From assembly GCA_022826505.1 (NCBI GenBank), contig JAJDUQ010000107.1, positions 1 through 53,138 on the forward strand: a DNA stretch of 53,138 nt, given 5' to 3'. Positions within the stretch are counted from its first letter, which is position 1. The number at the start of each line of letters is the position of its first letter. The notes beneath the pieces were generated by a model that worked only from the letters and a program-made list of their open reading frames with translations, was not told the DNA's origin and did not search any database. The stretch comes from Gammaproteobacteria bacterium. Lineage in GTDB: Bacteria; Pseudomonadota; Gammaproteobacteria; HK1. The position numbers and the translations under genes are program-made. Shown in pieces: positions 52,928 to 53,138 of the stretch.

Positions 52928-53138
52928 TCTTTACGGCGACGAGGGTACCGGAGCGTACCCGATGCCCCAGACGCGGAGAAGATCGCGGCACCCGTCGTCA
53001 GGGTGATTTCACGCTGGATTTTAGCCCGGATAGCGAGAGTAGCCGGAGGACGGGTCTGACTGGCAGAAGGAGGTGCCCGGGAGTTGCGCTCAACACCCGG
53101 GGTGAGGAGGAGTGTCAGCGACTGGAGAGTGGGAGGGT
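52928..53138. other. Right edge, with a strong inverted repeat
   Basis: No gene recognised in the last 211 bases. CCCGGG-A-GTTG, loop CGCT, CAAC-A-CCCGGG at 53076-53101 is a nearly perfect hairpin of ten pairs with one A-A mismatch. No T-run follows on either strand. Confidence 0.4.

Noticed and set aside
1-53138. CRISPR arrays, complete insertion sequences, rRNA genes
   Set aside because: Looked for spaced direct repeats, transposase motifs with terminal repeats and rRNA signatures; none found.

Overview
The window is GC-rich bacterial chromosome (roughly two thirds G+C by eye), with GTG starts common and many 1-4 base start/stop overlaps. The block yicC-gmk-rpoZ-spoT-ridA-recG-ubiA, divergent from rph-rdgB, together with birA followed by a tRNA-Thr, is typical of Gammaproteobacteria. 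I cannot name the genus.

Left part (1-5.4 kb): a giant secreted Calx-beta-type repeat protein is read leftwards off the window edge. It is open for 1261 codons and has a signal peptide. Behind its start lie a 13-bp direct repeat, a second signal-peptide-like reading frame, an 8-bp tandem satellite of 14.4 units, and about 1.1 kb in which I see no gene.

MSHA-type pilus or pseudopilus locus (5.4-22.1 kb, plus strand): the order is mshL secretin, MshN-like TPR protein, mshE ATPase, mshG inner-membrane protein, then PilM/N-like, PilO/MshJ-like and MshK-like proteins. A small membrane coiled-coil protein follows, then a very large pilin-like protein and two class III prepilins. An ABC-2 permease, a membrane-anchored helical-repeat protein, a CCDC90/DUF1640-like small protein and an ABC ATPase are interleaved with the pilins. 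This suggests a pilus-like machine working with an ABC exporter.

Cyclic-nucleotide and glycosyltransferase region (22.3-35.6 kb): an ABC-exporter-like protein has a degenerate nucleotide-binding domain (no Walker A lysine, no catalytic glutamate, Q-loop-like segment present three times). It is followed by a stand-alone cyclic-nucleotide-binding protein, an HD-domain protein and a convergent membrane class III nucleotide cyclase. Then come two GT28/MurG-like and two GT4-like glycosyltransferases, a histidine phosphatase, a polysaccharide-deacetylase-like protein and a truncated alpha/beta hydrolase. I read this as a candidate second-messenger-controlled envelope glycoconjugate pathway, and it is the best candidate here for an undescribed system. 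Scars lie between the genes: a truncated 44-residue gene and a copied glycosyltransferase tail with an in-frame stop.

Housekeeping part (35.7-49.8 kb): birA and tRNA-Thr(UGU); leftward ubiA, recG, ridA, spoT, rpoZ, gmk and yicC; rightward rph and rdgB; a secreted LigE-type DNA ligase; a decayed AAA/DUF4143 ATPase; and a TGS-domain GTPase.

Right edge (49.8-53.1 kb): an orphan molybdopterin-binding (CoxL/XdhB-like) subunit sits downstream of a DUF1611/DgcN-family gene that is broken by at least four frameshifts and has lost its C-terminus.
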